A stretch of 64,000 bases of DNA from Ricinus communis (Eukaryota; Streptophyta; Magnoliopsida; Malpighiales; Euphorbiaceae), in the NCBI RefSeq assembly GCF_019578655.1, contig NC_063258.1, forward strand, positions 2,108,001 through 2,172,000, in the 5' to 3' direction. The position numbers and the translations under genes were made by a program. Every line of letters begins with the position of its first letter. Positions within the stretch are counted from its first letter, which is position 1. The notes under the pieces are model-generated. The model saw only the letters and a list, made by a program, of their open reading frames with translations. It did no database searches and was not told the origin of the DNA. Of this stretch, positions 22,625-33,039 are shown piece by piece.

Positions 22625-24460
22625 TCTCCTCATCTTTTTATCCTATGTGCTGAAGGTTTTTCATCTTTTATTAGGAAAAAAGAACTTCATGGTCATATTC
22701 ATGGTATCAAACTTTGTAGAGGTGCTCCTTCGGTCTCACATTTATTTTTTACAGATGATAGTATTTATTTTGTCCAGCCACACTACCTAAAGCTCAGCAT
22801 TACCTGCATATTTTAAATATTTATTCCAGTGCTTAGCAAATTAACCTGGACAAATAAGAGATCTCTTTTAGCAAAAATGTGCTAGAGACTGTTCAAAGGG
22901 CTATACTACAATGACTAGGTGTAAAGCAAGTCTCTGATCATTGAAAATACCTAGGATTGCCATCGGTTATAGGTAATCAAAGAAACATACTTTTTTTAGT
23001 AGTGATTGATCGGGTATTTGGTAAACTGAAGGGTCGCGGCAGGAAAGATTCATGTGTAAAGCTCGGAAGGAAACTCTTATACAGTTAGTAGCGCAATCTA
23101 TCCCTACTTACTTAATGAGTTGTTTCCTTACTCCTATTAATATTTGTAACCAGCTCAGATCTATGATCTCTATTTTTTTTTTGTGTACAGCCAAAAAGCG
23201 GGGTGGATTGGGTTTTCGTGATTTTCAGTCTTTTAATATCGCTATGCTTGAAAAACAGGTTTGGAGGTTGGGAGTTAGTAACTGACACCTCTTCTCTTAT
23301 TAGCAAGTTGCTGAGGAAGCTAGACTGATTACCTTAATCCCCCTAAGCATTCTTCAACCATCAGCTTTGCTTTGATGGTTCTTCACACGAAGTGGCATCT
23401 TCTTTGTCCGAAGTGGCTATCATCTTGCTCACCAATCTCTTCGATCTCAATAAGCAGGCTCCTCTGGTCCTAATTCTGATGAGATTAGTATGGAAAGGGA
23501 TTTGGAAGCTGAATATATTCCTTAAGGCGCGTCATTTTATTTGGCGAGCTTCCCATGACCTGCTACCTCCGAATGATGTGCTTGCTGGCAAAAATATTAT
23601 TGCTAATACTTCATGTTGCCTTTGTGGTGTGACGATAGAAACCTCCATGCATGTTATTTCGACCTTTCCTTTTGCAATGACTGTGGATTCACAATGCTAT
23701 TGATACCTCTATTATTCCTAGTCATATGGCTCGATTTGATAAGCTTTTTCAATCTATGGCGAAGAGTGGTGGAAGTGATAAACTAGAGTTGTTTTGTTTG
23801 TTGGCTTGGGCGTTGTGGAGCGCAAGGAATTTGGCCAGGTGTGAAAATAAATTCCTTAATTGCAATCAGCTCTCTGATATGGCTCCAAAGCTACTATTTG
23901 ATTACTATAAGGCTAATTAGAATCAAGAACGTAATTCTTCCCCAGCTATGCCTTGTCGATGGCGTCCTGCAGCTCCTCATGTGGCCAAAATCAATGTATA
24001 TGGAGCTTTTTTGGGGTAGAATGGTTATGGTTGCGGTGCTGTTATTCAGGGTAATACAGGTGAGGTTATTACTTATGGATCCTTTTGGATAAAAGACATG
24101 TGTTCTCCAGAAATGGCTAAAGCTTGGGCAGTAATTCGTGGCATAAACCTGGACCTTCACAACCAACTACAGATGGTAGAAGTCGAAAGTGATTGCCTGA
24201 ATCTAATAAGGAGTTTACAATCCCTAGTAGAAGACCAGTCTCCCTTTGGGCTCTTAGTGGTTGATATATTGCATTTATCTAGCTGTTTTTCATCTATTTC
24301 TTTTTCTTATATGCCTAGTGCTGCTAATAGAGTAGCTCATCATTGAGCAAGATTTGCTTTTAATTATTGTTCTGCTGAGATTGTTTTTTTGGGAGAAGTC
24401 CCTTCTCTTGTTCGCTTGTTTGGGATGACATTTCTAGTTAATGAAGCTTCTATTTTCTTC
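22625..24460 (+). pseudogene. LINE (L1-type) pol remainder: RT end, zf-RVT, RNase H
   Basis: C-terminal half of a plant L1-type retrotransposon ORF2. The order is RT resuming at SPHLFILCAEGFSSFIRKKE, the catalytic box read as FTDD at 22748-22759 (usual FADD), RT thumb (..FGKLKGR.. near 23015), the ..KKRGGLGFRDFQSFN.. segment (23190-23240), a zf-RVT domain (..KARHFIWRASHDLLPPNDVL then CCLCG, 23520-23640) and an RNase H domain (23990-24350: ..EMAKAWAVIRGINLD.. and ..AANRVAHH). Many stops and frameshifts. It ends at about 24460 without a clear poly(A). The 5' part lies beyond the copia insertion and the LTR at 17162. Confidence 0.75.
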
Positions 24461-25719
24461 TAAAAAGATATTTAACACAAAATCAAACTAGAAAACATAT
24501 CAATCCAAATAAAAACTTCATTAACACTTTCAAACATAGCAACAATGAAAAGAACAGGTTCAAATCAAAACGGAAATTTAGTTTTGAACATTCAAATCAA
24601 GTTACAACCAATAAACCAATAACAATGCAAGTATTCTAGAGCTCAAATATTAGATTGGAAGAAATTTCAGTAGAATATACCAAAATCGAGGTAAAATAAA
24701 GAGATTTAGTTACAATTAATTATATTAAAAAATAACAATAAATGCTTTCTCATTGTGCAAGAAAAGATATTATATGTGTAATGTCATAATAAGACATTGA
24801 AGAAAATTCATGCAATACCATTTTATTTTGACTTTTAATTTAATTTTAAAAAATTGGCCAAATCTCAATTTGCGGAAAGCCTTCGATGGCTTCCTTATGA
24901 GAACATCATATACATTTGTGTATATTTTTAAAGTTGTATAATATTATAAGGTATGCTAACGACATCTTCTTAATATTATTTTGACTTCTTTTATAGTTAT
25001 AATAAGGATAAAGTATATCAAAAGTATCTATTTTACATCAAAATATATATTAACAAATAATTTTATACATATTAAATTATATGTAGAAATCTAAAATATG
25101 TAGTAAAAAATATATTTCGAGTATCTTTATTGTATCATTTTATATAATGATTTAATATACTACAACTTTAACTAAAACAATTATAAATACATAGGTAATA
25201 GTATATTAACTATATTTTATTGGTATATTGTAGTTAGTTTTATTTAGTATTTTTCTAAAAAGTGAAAGTACTACCAGTATTGCTCCACCACAATGGACAA
25301 TAGGATGAACATATGGACTTCATTAACTTTAAAGTTTGTAGTATTCTAATTCCAAAGAATTCAAGCTTCTCTAGATTAATAAATATCCTATTAAAATTGT
25401 TAGAAAGAGCAGAAATATTAAATGAGAACTATATTATGAAAATGCAGGTACGATTCAAATATATATAATGTTATAAAATATATTAATAGTATATCAATAA
25501 TATACTTCAAATATCTTGTTAAGGGAAAACAAAAACAAAATATACTTTAATCATTGATACAATATACTGATATTTACTATTTCTGTAGTATCTAAATAGT
25601 AGCCTTTTAGAATCATCATACAAAAATATACTTGCTTTTAATAGTACTTATTACAATTTAAAATACAAAGTAAACAAGCTTATACACGATTTGCTAGTGA
25701 AACCATCCAATGACCAAGT
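24461..25719. other. AT-rich stretch without a recognised gene
   Basis: Long TATA-rich runs, no coding frame and no identifiable transposon end. Confidence 0.6.
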
Positions 25720-25830
25720 GTATGTGTGGGTGGCAGTTTCGGGCACGCACTCAAGTGTCTTTAGCGACTACGGCACTATAAGACTTTTCAACCTAATCGA
25801 TAACATACTAACTAGTCATTAAGACTAGCA

Positions 25831-25848
25831 CGGAGATGGAAGTCGCCA
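25831..25848 (-). promoter_or_regulatory. Primer-binding site of family R, tRNA-Arg-like
   Basis: Minus strand reads TGGCGACTTCCATCTCCG at the end of the family R LTR. This matches the TGGCGACT start of TAT/Ogre primer sites and fixes the LTR end at about 25851. The leader that follows on the minus strand (25720-25830) is shared with 62340-62855. Confidence 0.6.
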
Positions 25849-26577
25849 CTAGGATACTTTTACTAATGAATGGCGTTTCTCAGTTTCCACAAGGAAGCTT
25901 ATGCTACAAATCCAAAGATGGATTCGGAAGCCAACTTCCTTATTTGTGTATATTAATCTTTAATTTTATTGTTTAACAAATCATTCCCTATAAATACAAC
26001 AGTTCATACACAGGCATTACCAGATAACACATAATTTGTCTAGGTCTAACCCATTTTATTAAACTAAGCCCATATTAAAGTTATTAACCTAGCTTGCTAG
26101 TTAATTATGTACGAGGCTTTCCTAGTCTAGCCCAACAAGTTATGCTTTTCTAAGCTTTTAATCCTAGATGGACTACATATTATGATAAGGCCTATTTTAT
26201 ATAAATCTAATTCTAATATAGCCCAATCCTAACTAAAACATGGTAAAGCCCACTAAGTCTACTTTGATTTTAGAACTTAAGCCCAATTAATATTGATTAG
26301 CCTATTGGAATATAGTTTTTATGTTGGTCCAATTTTAACCTAAAGTCTATATGTCCATTTTTTAATTAGTCAGTCATCTTACAATTATTTATCATACATT
26401 AAATCAAGAAATAAACAAAAAGTAAAGAGCAGAAAGATAAATCTAATTATTACAACCTAGCCTACAACTAAAATTGCAAAAAAAAAAAAAATCCATAAAA
26501 CCTACCTATAATACATAAAATCGATAAAAGTACATAAAAAAACTCGTAAAACACCAAAAATTAGAGCAAATAAATGC

Positions 26578-26615
26578 AGAGCCGATCAGCTATAGGCATA
26601 GAGCCGATCGGCTCT
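26578..26615. repeat. Palindromic GAGCC-N4-GGCTC motifs (left arm, copy 2)
   Basis: Contains AGAGCCGATCGGCTCT, a perfect 16-base palindrome, plus one degenerate copy. Confidence 0.65.
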
Positions 26616-27652
26616 GAGGTATCCAGGCTGGTTTCTTAAAGTTTTTGTGTAATGCTGACGTCCTAGAGCCAATTTTAATATGCATAGAAGGTAAACTAAC
26701 TATTAGAATATGAAAGAAAAAATAAAATAAAAAAATAAAAAATGACAATCGATTGAGCGAGAAACACTAAAAGTTATACAAACCCTAAAACTGAAAACAC
26801 AGTGAACAAGAATGGCAAATTGACCATATAACCCTAATAAACTAATTTAATTACAAAATCATAACGAAAATACAAATATGATCATATAGTTCTATGCATG
26901 TGATTAATTAGATTCAAAACCCTAATGCTGGCATATTATCATATTCAAAACCCTAATGTTCTTATTATCTTATTCCAAAACCCAATAAATCAGTAACATG
27001 CAGATGCATAGAAAATCCTAATCTAATAACATTAATCATAAAAATAAAACAGAAAAGTAATCCTAATCATGTTTCTAAGGAAAAGCATAAAGAACAAGAA
27101 AACTATTTTAGAGTGATGTCGATGATGATGGATACATGTTGGGGAACCCTTAGGTTATCACTGTAGTTGATTGTTCTACGAGTCTCAGAAGATGAAGAAG
27201 TGGTTGAGTTAAAGATTGGTTAGAATTTTAGTGCTGGATGTGGTATTGGAAAAGCTTCTGTCCACTTCAAAAAAAGTTTCCAAATCTCAATTCTTTTTTA
27301 GTGACCTAAACCCTTAATGAACGTAAGTTTTTCTAATGAACGTAAGTTTTTCTTTCTTTTTCAAATCGATCTTAGCTTATGTTACTGTTTTCTCTCTTAT
27401 TATCATTCCTCCTTTTAACCTTAGGCATCTCTTTCTATTTATAGAGGTAGGATTTCTAAGAAAATCCTAAAGGAAAAGGTAATCTTCAATTTTTCAAAAA
27501 AATGAATCAATAAATATCTAATATTAATTCTTTTAAAATTTGAATAAATATCATTAAAAAATCTATGATTATCGTTAAATATCTTCTATAATCTATATCT
27601 GGATGTAAAAGTGTCAAAAAAATGAAGTCGAAGTGAGAAAACCTAATCGACG

Positions 27653-27745
27653 CTAGCTCTATACAGAGCCAATTGGCTCTATGATGAGTCGATTGGCTAT
27701 AGGTAGAGCCCATTGGCTCTACGTAAAGCCAAATTGGCTCTATAC
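27653..27745. repeat. Palindromic GAGCC-N4-GGCTC motifs (right arm, copy 2)
   Basis: Four consecutive copies about 22 bases apart, including AGAGCCAATTGGCTCT, also a perfect palindrome. Confidence 0.65.
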
Positions 27746-27996
27746 ATGAGCTTGATAAAAGTTTGTAATTAAGTCTCCAAACTTTGCGAAATACATCATT
27801 TTGACACTCAAACTTTATTTTTCTTAACAGTTAACTCCAAATTGATTTAAAAAAGGTAATTTTGGTTGAATTAACCTTAATCCTGACCTTAGATTTGCCC
27901 GTCCTTCGTCTCCCGAGACCCGAGAAGGCAGTAACTTTCATCATAGGATTTTTCATAATTCCCTTGATATCTAGATTCAGAAAATGGTTGCTGATA

Positions 27997-28640
27997 GCTG
28001 CTCCCGGTTTGTCGAAATTTATAAGCATGCAATGCGTTTAAATAAATTGAGACAAATCATAATATCAAGGATATGACAAAAAGACATATCTATGAGCTGT
28101 AGAAGCCACGCCTCATAAGCTCAAGCTTTGATAATTGATTTAATGTGGGGACCATACCTGCTTAAATTTTTTAGGACTTCACCTGCTTAAGTTAAAGGCT
28201 TCACCTGCTTAGGTTGACGGCTTCGCTTGCTAGGTTGAGGACTTCGCCTGCTTAGGTTGGGGGACTTCACCTATTTAGGTTGAGAATGTCGTCTGCTATT
28301 TAGGAACCACGTCTGTTGATTTCATGATTGTAGAAATTCACTCTAGCTATTTCCACTTCAGATTAATTCGATAATTTTCCATTTTGAGGTACTTTTAGTT
28401 AATATTTCCCACCTTAGGGTACGATCTAATTCATTTTAATGCCTTCTGGAAGCTATGCTGATATTTGACCCGCTAAAGGACTAAAGTGGAATCTTGATGG
28501 GTCAGGGACCAAACTTGTAATTAACTTCGAGACACCAATTGGCCTTCTATGTGTTTTCTAAGGACTTGTATTAACTTTTCTAAACTAAATCATCTCCACA
28601 AGTACTGCTGCATTCGATTTGGATGACCCAGCGGGAGACG
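27997..28640 (-). other. Family R flanking/internal sequence with a 25-base tandem array
   Basis: Reverse-complement homologue of 14102-14621. Between 28160 and 28310 five to six units of GGACTTC(A/G)CCTGCTTAGGTTGA stand head to tail. No coding frame. The viral block begins at about 28641. Confidence 0.5.
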
Positions 28641-28755
28641 ATTGTTATGGGATACTCAAAATCTCATAAACATTATCTCCTTCTTTAAAAGCCCATGGGT
28701 TAAAAACCAGAAATGGTAGCCCAAGGTTATTTGTGTTGGGCCAAAAAGCCCACAC

Positions 28756-28852
28756 TAAAGCCCAGAAAAAGAAAAAGAAAAGAAAAAAGAAAAAGAAAAA
28801 GAAAAGAAAAGAAAAGAAAAAGACAAAAGACAAAAGAAAAAGAAAAGTCAAA
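28756..28852. repeat. AAAAG/AAAAAG purine tract upstream of the viral promoter
   Basis: Nearly uninterrupted A/G run of about 95 bases. It opens lysine-rich frames on the plus strand that are not genes. Confidence 0.85.
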
Positions 28853-29030
28853 AAAGGCAAAAGATTCCTTCAAAGCATGGCCGACAACTTTCTCAAAAGA
28901 CGGTTGGCATTATCAAAAGACTCCAAAGCATGTGAAGCATCTCCACAAGACTCCAAAGACAAGTGGAATCATTTCTTCTCCACTAGGCAAAGTATCCAAA
29001 GCCCGTGACAAGTATCCAAAGCTCCAAGAC

Positions 29031-29044
29031 CTCTATATATAGAG
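29031..29044 (+). promoter_or_regulatory. Viral TATA box
   Basis: CTCTATATATAGAG, itself a perfect palindrome, followed by GAGTCC. It lies about 550 bases before the primer site, the usual place of a caulimovirid pregenomic-RNA promoter. An AATAAA at 29289-29294, downstream of the expected RNA start, would be the poly(A) signal of a terminally redundant transcript. Confidence 0.6.
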
Positions 29045-29199
29045 GAGTCCTCCTTCTTCATCCCTCAGAATTCAGAATTCAGAACATAGAAGAGAGAAAG
29101 CTCTTCCTGAGTCTAATTCTCACAGAAGATATTAGAGTGAAAAGAGTGAGTAAGAGAGAGAGAGAAATCTTGTAACTCCTCTTGAAAGTCTATATTTTC

Positions 29200-29555
29200 T
29201 TCTGTTTCAAAGTTTTACAAAGTTGTATGTTTGTTTAAAGCTTTCAAAGTTGTTTATATGTTTATGTTCAAAGCCTATTATTATTATTAATAAAGCAATT
29301 CAAAGTTTATCTTCTTCATCTATCATCTTCTTCTTTCCCCTTCATCAAGCGTATGCTCTGTGCTTGCCTCGTAAGAGGATCCTGCACATCAGAAACTTGC
29401 TGACTCTTTCTGTTCAAATTTATTTTCAGATCTATAAGTTTATAGGCTGGAAAACAGATTCTGCAAGAGCATCTAAAGCTCCCACAGGCTGCTTAAAGCG
29501 TGAATCTGGTTACAACGCCACGAACTTAGATCTAAATCTTCACTGCTTAATATTT
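29200..29555 (+). repeat. Viral leader segment, first copy of direct repeat
   Basis: About 356 bases from TTCTGTTTCAAAG to TGCTTAATATTTC. The same segment recurs at 34854-35203 with a few indels. Includes AATAAA at 29289-29294. Confidence 0.8.
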
Positions 29556-29584
29556 CCTTCTATTTCCTAGATCTCGTTCTAATT

Positions 29585-29597
29585 TGGTATCAAAGCC
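29585..29597 (+). promoter_or_regulatory. Viral primer-binding site, initiator tRNA-Met
   Basis: TGGTATCAAAGCC, one base from the TGGTATCAGAGCC typical of caulimovirids, marks the conventional start of the circular genome map. Confidence 0.7.
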
Positions 29598-29774
29598 AAT
29601 TGGGTTCCGGGATTAGAAGCATATCTACATTACAAGGATTTTACATTCATTTTAGACTGCATCAGGTTTCCTATAGGCAAGTTCGCTCATTTTATGCAGA
29701 GTAAGTCCCGACAGTGGCAAGAAGTCAGAGTCGTGGTCCAGCTTGTCTAGAAAGTTATTTTGGTCTAGGTTAAA

Positions 29775-30639
29775 ATGAATTTAGAACCTTTCTTCCCATA
29801 GATCTTCTTCTTTCTCAAATTCTTCCGCCTCCGAATCATCGAGGTACAAAGGTTCAGTAAATAGTGAAGAAATCACTATTGAAGATTTTTCAAAGCATAT
29901 CGATGATTGGGAAATACCCAAAGTCCAAAAGAAACAAATTTATGAGTTTTCAAAGTTCCCTCTCTTCAAGACTGATTTTACAATCAAGACTGAAGAAAGA
30001 GATATCCAAATTTCAAAGCCTTTTGAAGAGATTTAACTCTTAAATCCAAAGACCCTCCAAAAGCATATGGAAAAGGATTATAAGTATATCCACATAGGTC
30101 TAGTCCAGGTAGGTATTAAGCCCCTTACCAGAGAAGGTCTAGATACTTCCATATTAGCCGTCCTTAGGGATGCTAGGTTTACAAATTTCTATGATTCCCT
30201 GTTAGGTACTGTTGAGTCAAGCCTCAATAAAGGACCTATTTCTTTCAATTGTTTTCCAAATATCACGATTTCTTTAAACGATAAAAATGTTTTAAAGAGC
30301 ATCGTTCTTCAAATCAAAACTCACAATTACAAAATGCTTGAAGGATCTATTCCGATAGCATTAATTTTCAAAATTCATTACAAAGCTATGATTTCTGCCT
30401 TTGGTTCCAAACACAAGCTTCACTCACCAAAAGGAGAAACACTGTTCCTTCAAACAGATCTATCCAAATCAAATACAACCATTCCAAAGACCATTCAATG
30501 GAAAGACATTACACTTCCAGAAGAATGGATCCTTGAAGGTGCAACCCAACCTACTTCTCCAAAGCAAACAGAACCAAACACAAACCTTAAACACATAGCC
30601 CAATATCCGGGATGGAAAGGTAAAGATCACATTCAATGA
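29775..30639 (+). pseudogene. Caulimovirid movement-protein domain, broken
   Basis: N-terminal part of the viral polyprotein, for cell-to-cell spread through plasmodesmata. A short start at 29775 hits a stop after eight codons; the frame continues at about 29800 and is stopped again near 30033. The longest open piece (30067-30639, 190 codons) holds the 30K-superfamily core: ..YIHIGLVQVGIKPLTREGLD.., a ..SFNCFPNITISLND.. strand and ..IPIALIFKIHYKAM... Recognition is by these motifs. At least two in-frame stops make it non-functional. Confidence 0.75.
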
Positions 30640-32508
30640 AAGTCAACTTCCTCTAGATTTTCTGATGATGGTTCTTCAACCTCGACCATAGATATTGGAA
30701 GGGTGTCCAAAATTCCTTCTGTTATCTATGCTCCTTACAAAGAACCAATTCCATCTCAAACTCAACCCAGATTTTCAACATCAGATATTCCAAAAACACT
30801 CCAGAATGTTGATTACCAAAGCAACATCCCCGCACTACCTACACCGATCCAAAGAATGATGACGAAGATATAGAGATAACCTCTACCCCATCTTCACCAT
30901 CACCATCAGCCATTACCCAAAACCTTGAAGCAGAGATCAACATGATTTCAAAAGAGTTTGAAATTGATAAAAGACTCTTGCATGAAGATTTCTATTCAAA
31001 GAAAAACCATCTTAAGAAACTTTGGTTTTTTAAGAATTTTTTAAAAGAAAAAGATAGTATTCAGGAAAAATACTATCAATTTTGCATTCAAAACAAAGCC
31101 CAAATCAATTTTTTTGATTGGTTTCAAATTTATTGCAAAGAGCATGGTCACTCATATCCTTTTAAAGATAAGAGTATTAGTCCTGTCACAGTAAGGAACA
31201 AAGCCCCTGAGTGGAGAGTAGGAGAAAACCTAACTGTCCAGTCTGAGCATCCTCCCCTTAGGAAGATAACCATTCCTTATGGAGAGAGTGAGATAGAGGC
31301 TACACCTTACAAATTGGTAGGAGAAGACCTTGAAAAGAATGTCAAGAATATTGTTCAACAGAATAATTATTCGAACACCTGTCTAAACACTATAGGAAAG
31401 CAACTGGTTAGAATAGAAAACCGGATTCAAAAGCCCCCTGTAGTGGTGACATCTCCAATCCCCAAAGATCGTCAACCAAAGGAGTCGAACCAATGTAAAA
31501 GCTTAAAAACCCCATTTTTAAGCCATATCACCACAAAGCCAAGCCAAGACCATTTCCAAAAGCAAACTGAGTTTGCCAAAGCGGTCAGAGAATGCCTAAG
31601 TAGATTAGCAACCTCCGAGTCGTCCAAAAACCTAGTACCGGATACTCCTCAAAGTAGTAGGAATATCGCTATAGGACAAGCCCAAAGCGATGAGTCTAAC
31701 GATTCGGAGCTTGAAAGCCCCATTCCAAAACCCTTCAAAATCAATGATTGGGAATCCAAGCCCCTAGATTAACTGGAATACTCCTAGGAGTACCGCCTCC
31801 GGATCTAGGAATTGAAAATAGGAACAACATCCTAACCCGGTCTAGATTCAATGCCTCCTCCGTCTATGAATGAAATATAGATGGAATGTCCGAGTACAAC
31901 ATCCTTGGTCTCTTGCAATGATGACCATGGCGTACCAATGCCTACAAAACCCAAAGTGGTACCTCCGATAGAGCCATTCACGAGCTCCCGAGCAATGGAT
32001 TTTCCGGCCGCTAAAAGGATGGTGGGATTATCATCTCACTCAAGCACAGCAACTTCAAATCTTAGGTGCTATCCAAACCACAGTAGAAGGAACTCCAATC
32101 CTAGATGAAATAGGAAATCCAATTGAGGATGCGGTTTCAACCCTAATCCTCACTATTTCCCTACATTTCATAGGAGACCCTTCTCTGCTCAAAGATAAAA
32201 ATGCCGAGCTCCTTAGCAACCTTACCTGTAAGAAGCTTAGCAACTTCCAAAGTTACAAAGACACTTTCCTAACCAGAGTCATGCTTAGGGAAGATTCTAG
32301 CCAGCCTTTCTGGAAAGAGAAGTTCTTAGCCGGTTTACCTAAGATTTTAGGTGAAAGAGTTAGGAATACCATAAGAGAAGCCCATAACGGTCAAATCCCT
32401 TATGATTTCTACACTTATGGTGAGTTAGTTAGCCTAACCCAGAAAGAAGGTTTAAAGATTTGTCATGACCTTAAGCTTCAAAGACAAATTTCAAATGGGA
32501 GATGAAAA
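30640..32508 (+). pseudogene. Caulimovirid capsid region, broken
   Basis: Middle of the polyprotein. After a low-complexity Ser/Pro/Thr linker, 30942-31772 stays open for 276 codons (..LKKLWFFKNFLKEKDSI.. and ..KAQINFFDWFQIYCKEH..), which is shared with the minus-strand part. 31773-32280 is frame-broken. 32281-32505 holds the C-terminal capsid piece (..PFWKEKFLAGLPKILGERVR.. and ..LVSLTQKEGLKICHDLKL..), leading towards the zinc knuckle. The 31830-32010 stretch has an unusual local excess of CG dinucleotides compared with the rest of the element. Confidence 0.7.
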
Positions 32509-32559
32509 GACTAGGCAGGAACTAGGTAGTTTCAGAACTAGCCTGAGTACAACCCAATA

Positions 32560-32940
32560 GAGCCCGTGTCTAGTTGCAAAGGGAAATGCAAAGTTGATTC
32601 TTACTCAAAGTCTTTCAAAAGAAGCGATTTTCCAAATATAGAAAGCCTTCTAAAAGCAAGGAGAATTTCTATAAAAGCCATCTTCTTCCAAATTTCATTC
32701 TAAATTTCCAAAGAAAGATTCTAAAAGATTTTTCAAAATTACATGCTTTAAATGTGGTAAGAAAGGCCACACTTCAAAGTATTGTAAATTTTCAAAAGAC
32801 TCCAAGAGCTTCAAATAGAAGAAGAAGTCTTGCAAAGATTTCGCTCTTCTAGTTGATTCATCCGAATCGAGTTCTCAAACGTTGAGGAAGAATTTCAAAT
32901 TGATGAAATCAAAACCTCAACTGATTGTTCCGAGACCAGA
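32560..32940 (+). pseudogene. Viral capsid zinc-knuckle region, frameshifted
   Basis: The CX2CX4HX4C motif CFKCGKKGHTSKYC is encoded at 32744-32785 after a Lys/Ser-rich run; it binds the packaged RNA. Single-base differences from the minus-strand copy at 39222-39602 shift the frame on both sides, so no long frame is left here. Confidence 0.75.
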
Positions 32941-33039
32941 GCTCTTCAAAGAACATTAATATGCTCACTAGGCAACAATAAGCTCTTCTTGAAGTCAGAA
33001 GCATATTAGTGATCCTCTTATTCAAAAGGTAGTTTTAAA

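Larger units (their letters stand above)
25851..27996 (-). mobile_element. Family R LTR, copy 2 (complete)
   Basis: The only LTR of the family with both ends in the window: start TATCAGCAACCATTTTC at 27996 (TG changed to TA), end at the primer site. About 2.15 kb. It aligns with copy 1 (1-1738) and copy 3 (62876-64000) and carries GAGCC..GGCTC clusters at 26578-26615 and 27653-27745. Non-coding throughout. Confidence 0.6.

Noticed and set aside
28713..29042. Lysine-rich 109- and 91-codon frames
   Set aside because: Translation of an AAAAG tract in the viral promoter region.
29223..29570. 115-codon frame conserved with 35011-35235
   Set aside because: Conservation is explained by the leader direct repeat; it lies in the untranslated leader before the primer site.
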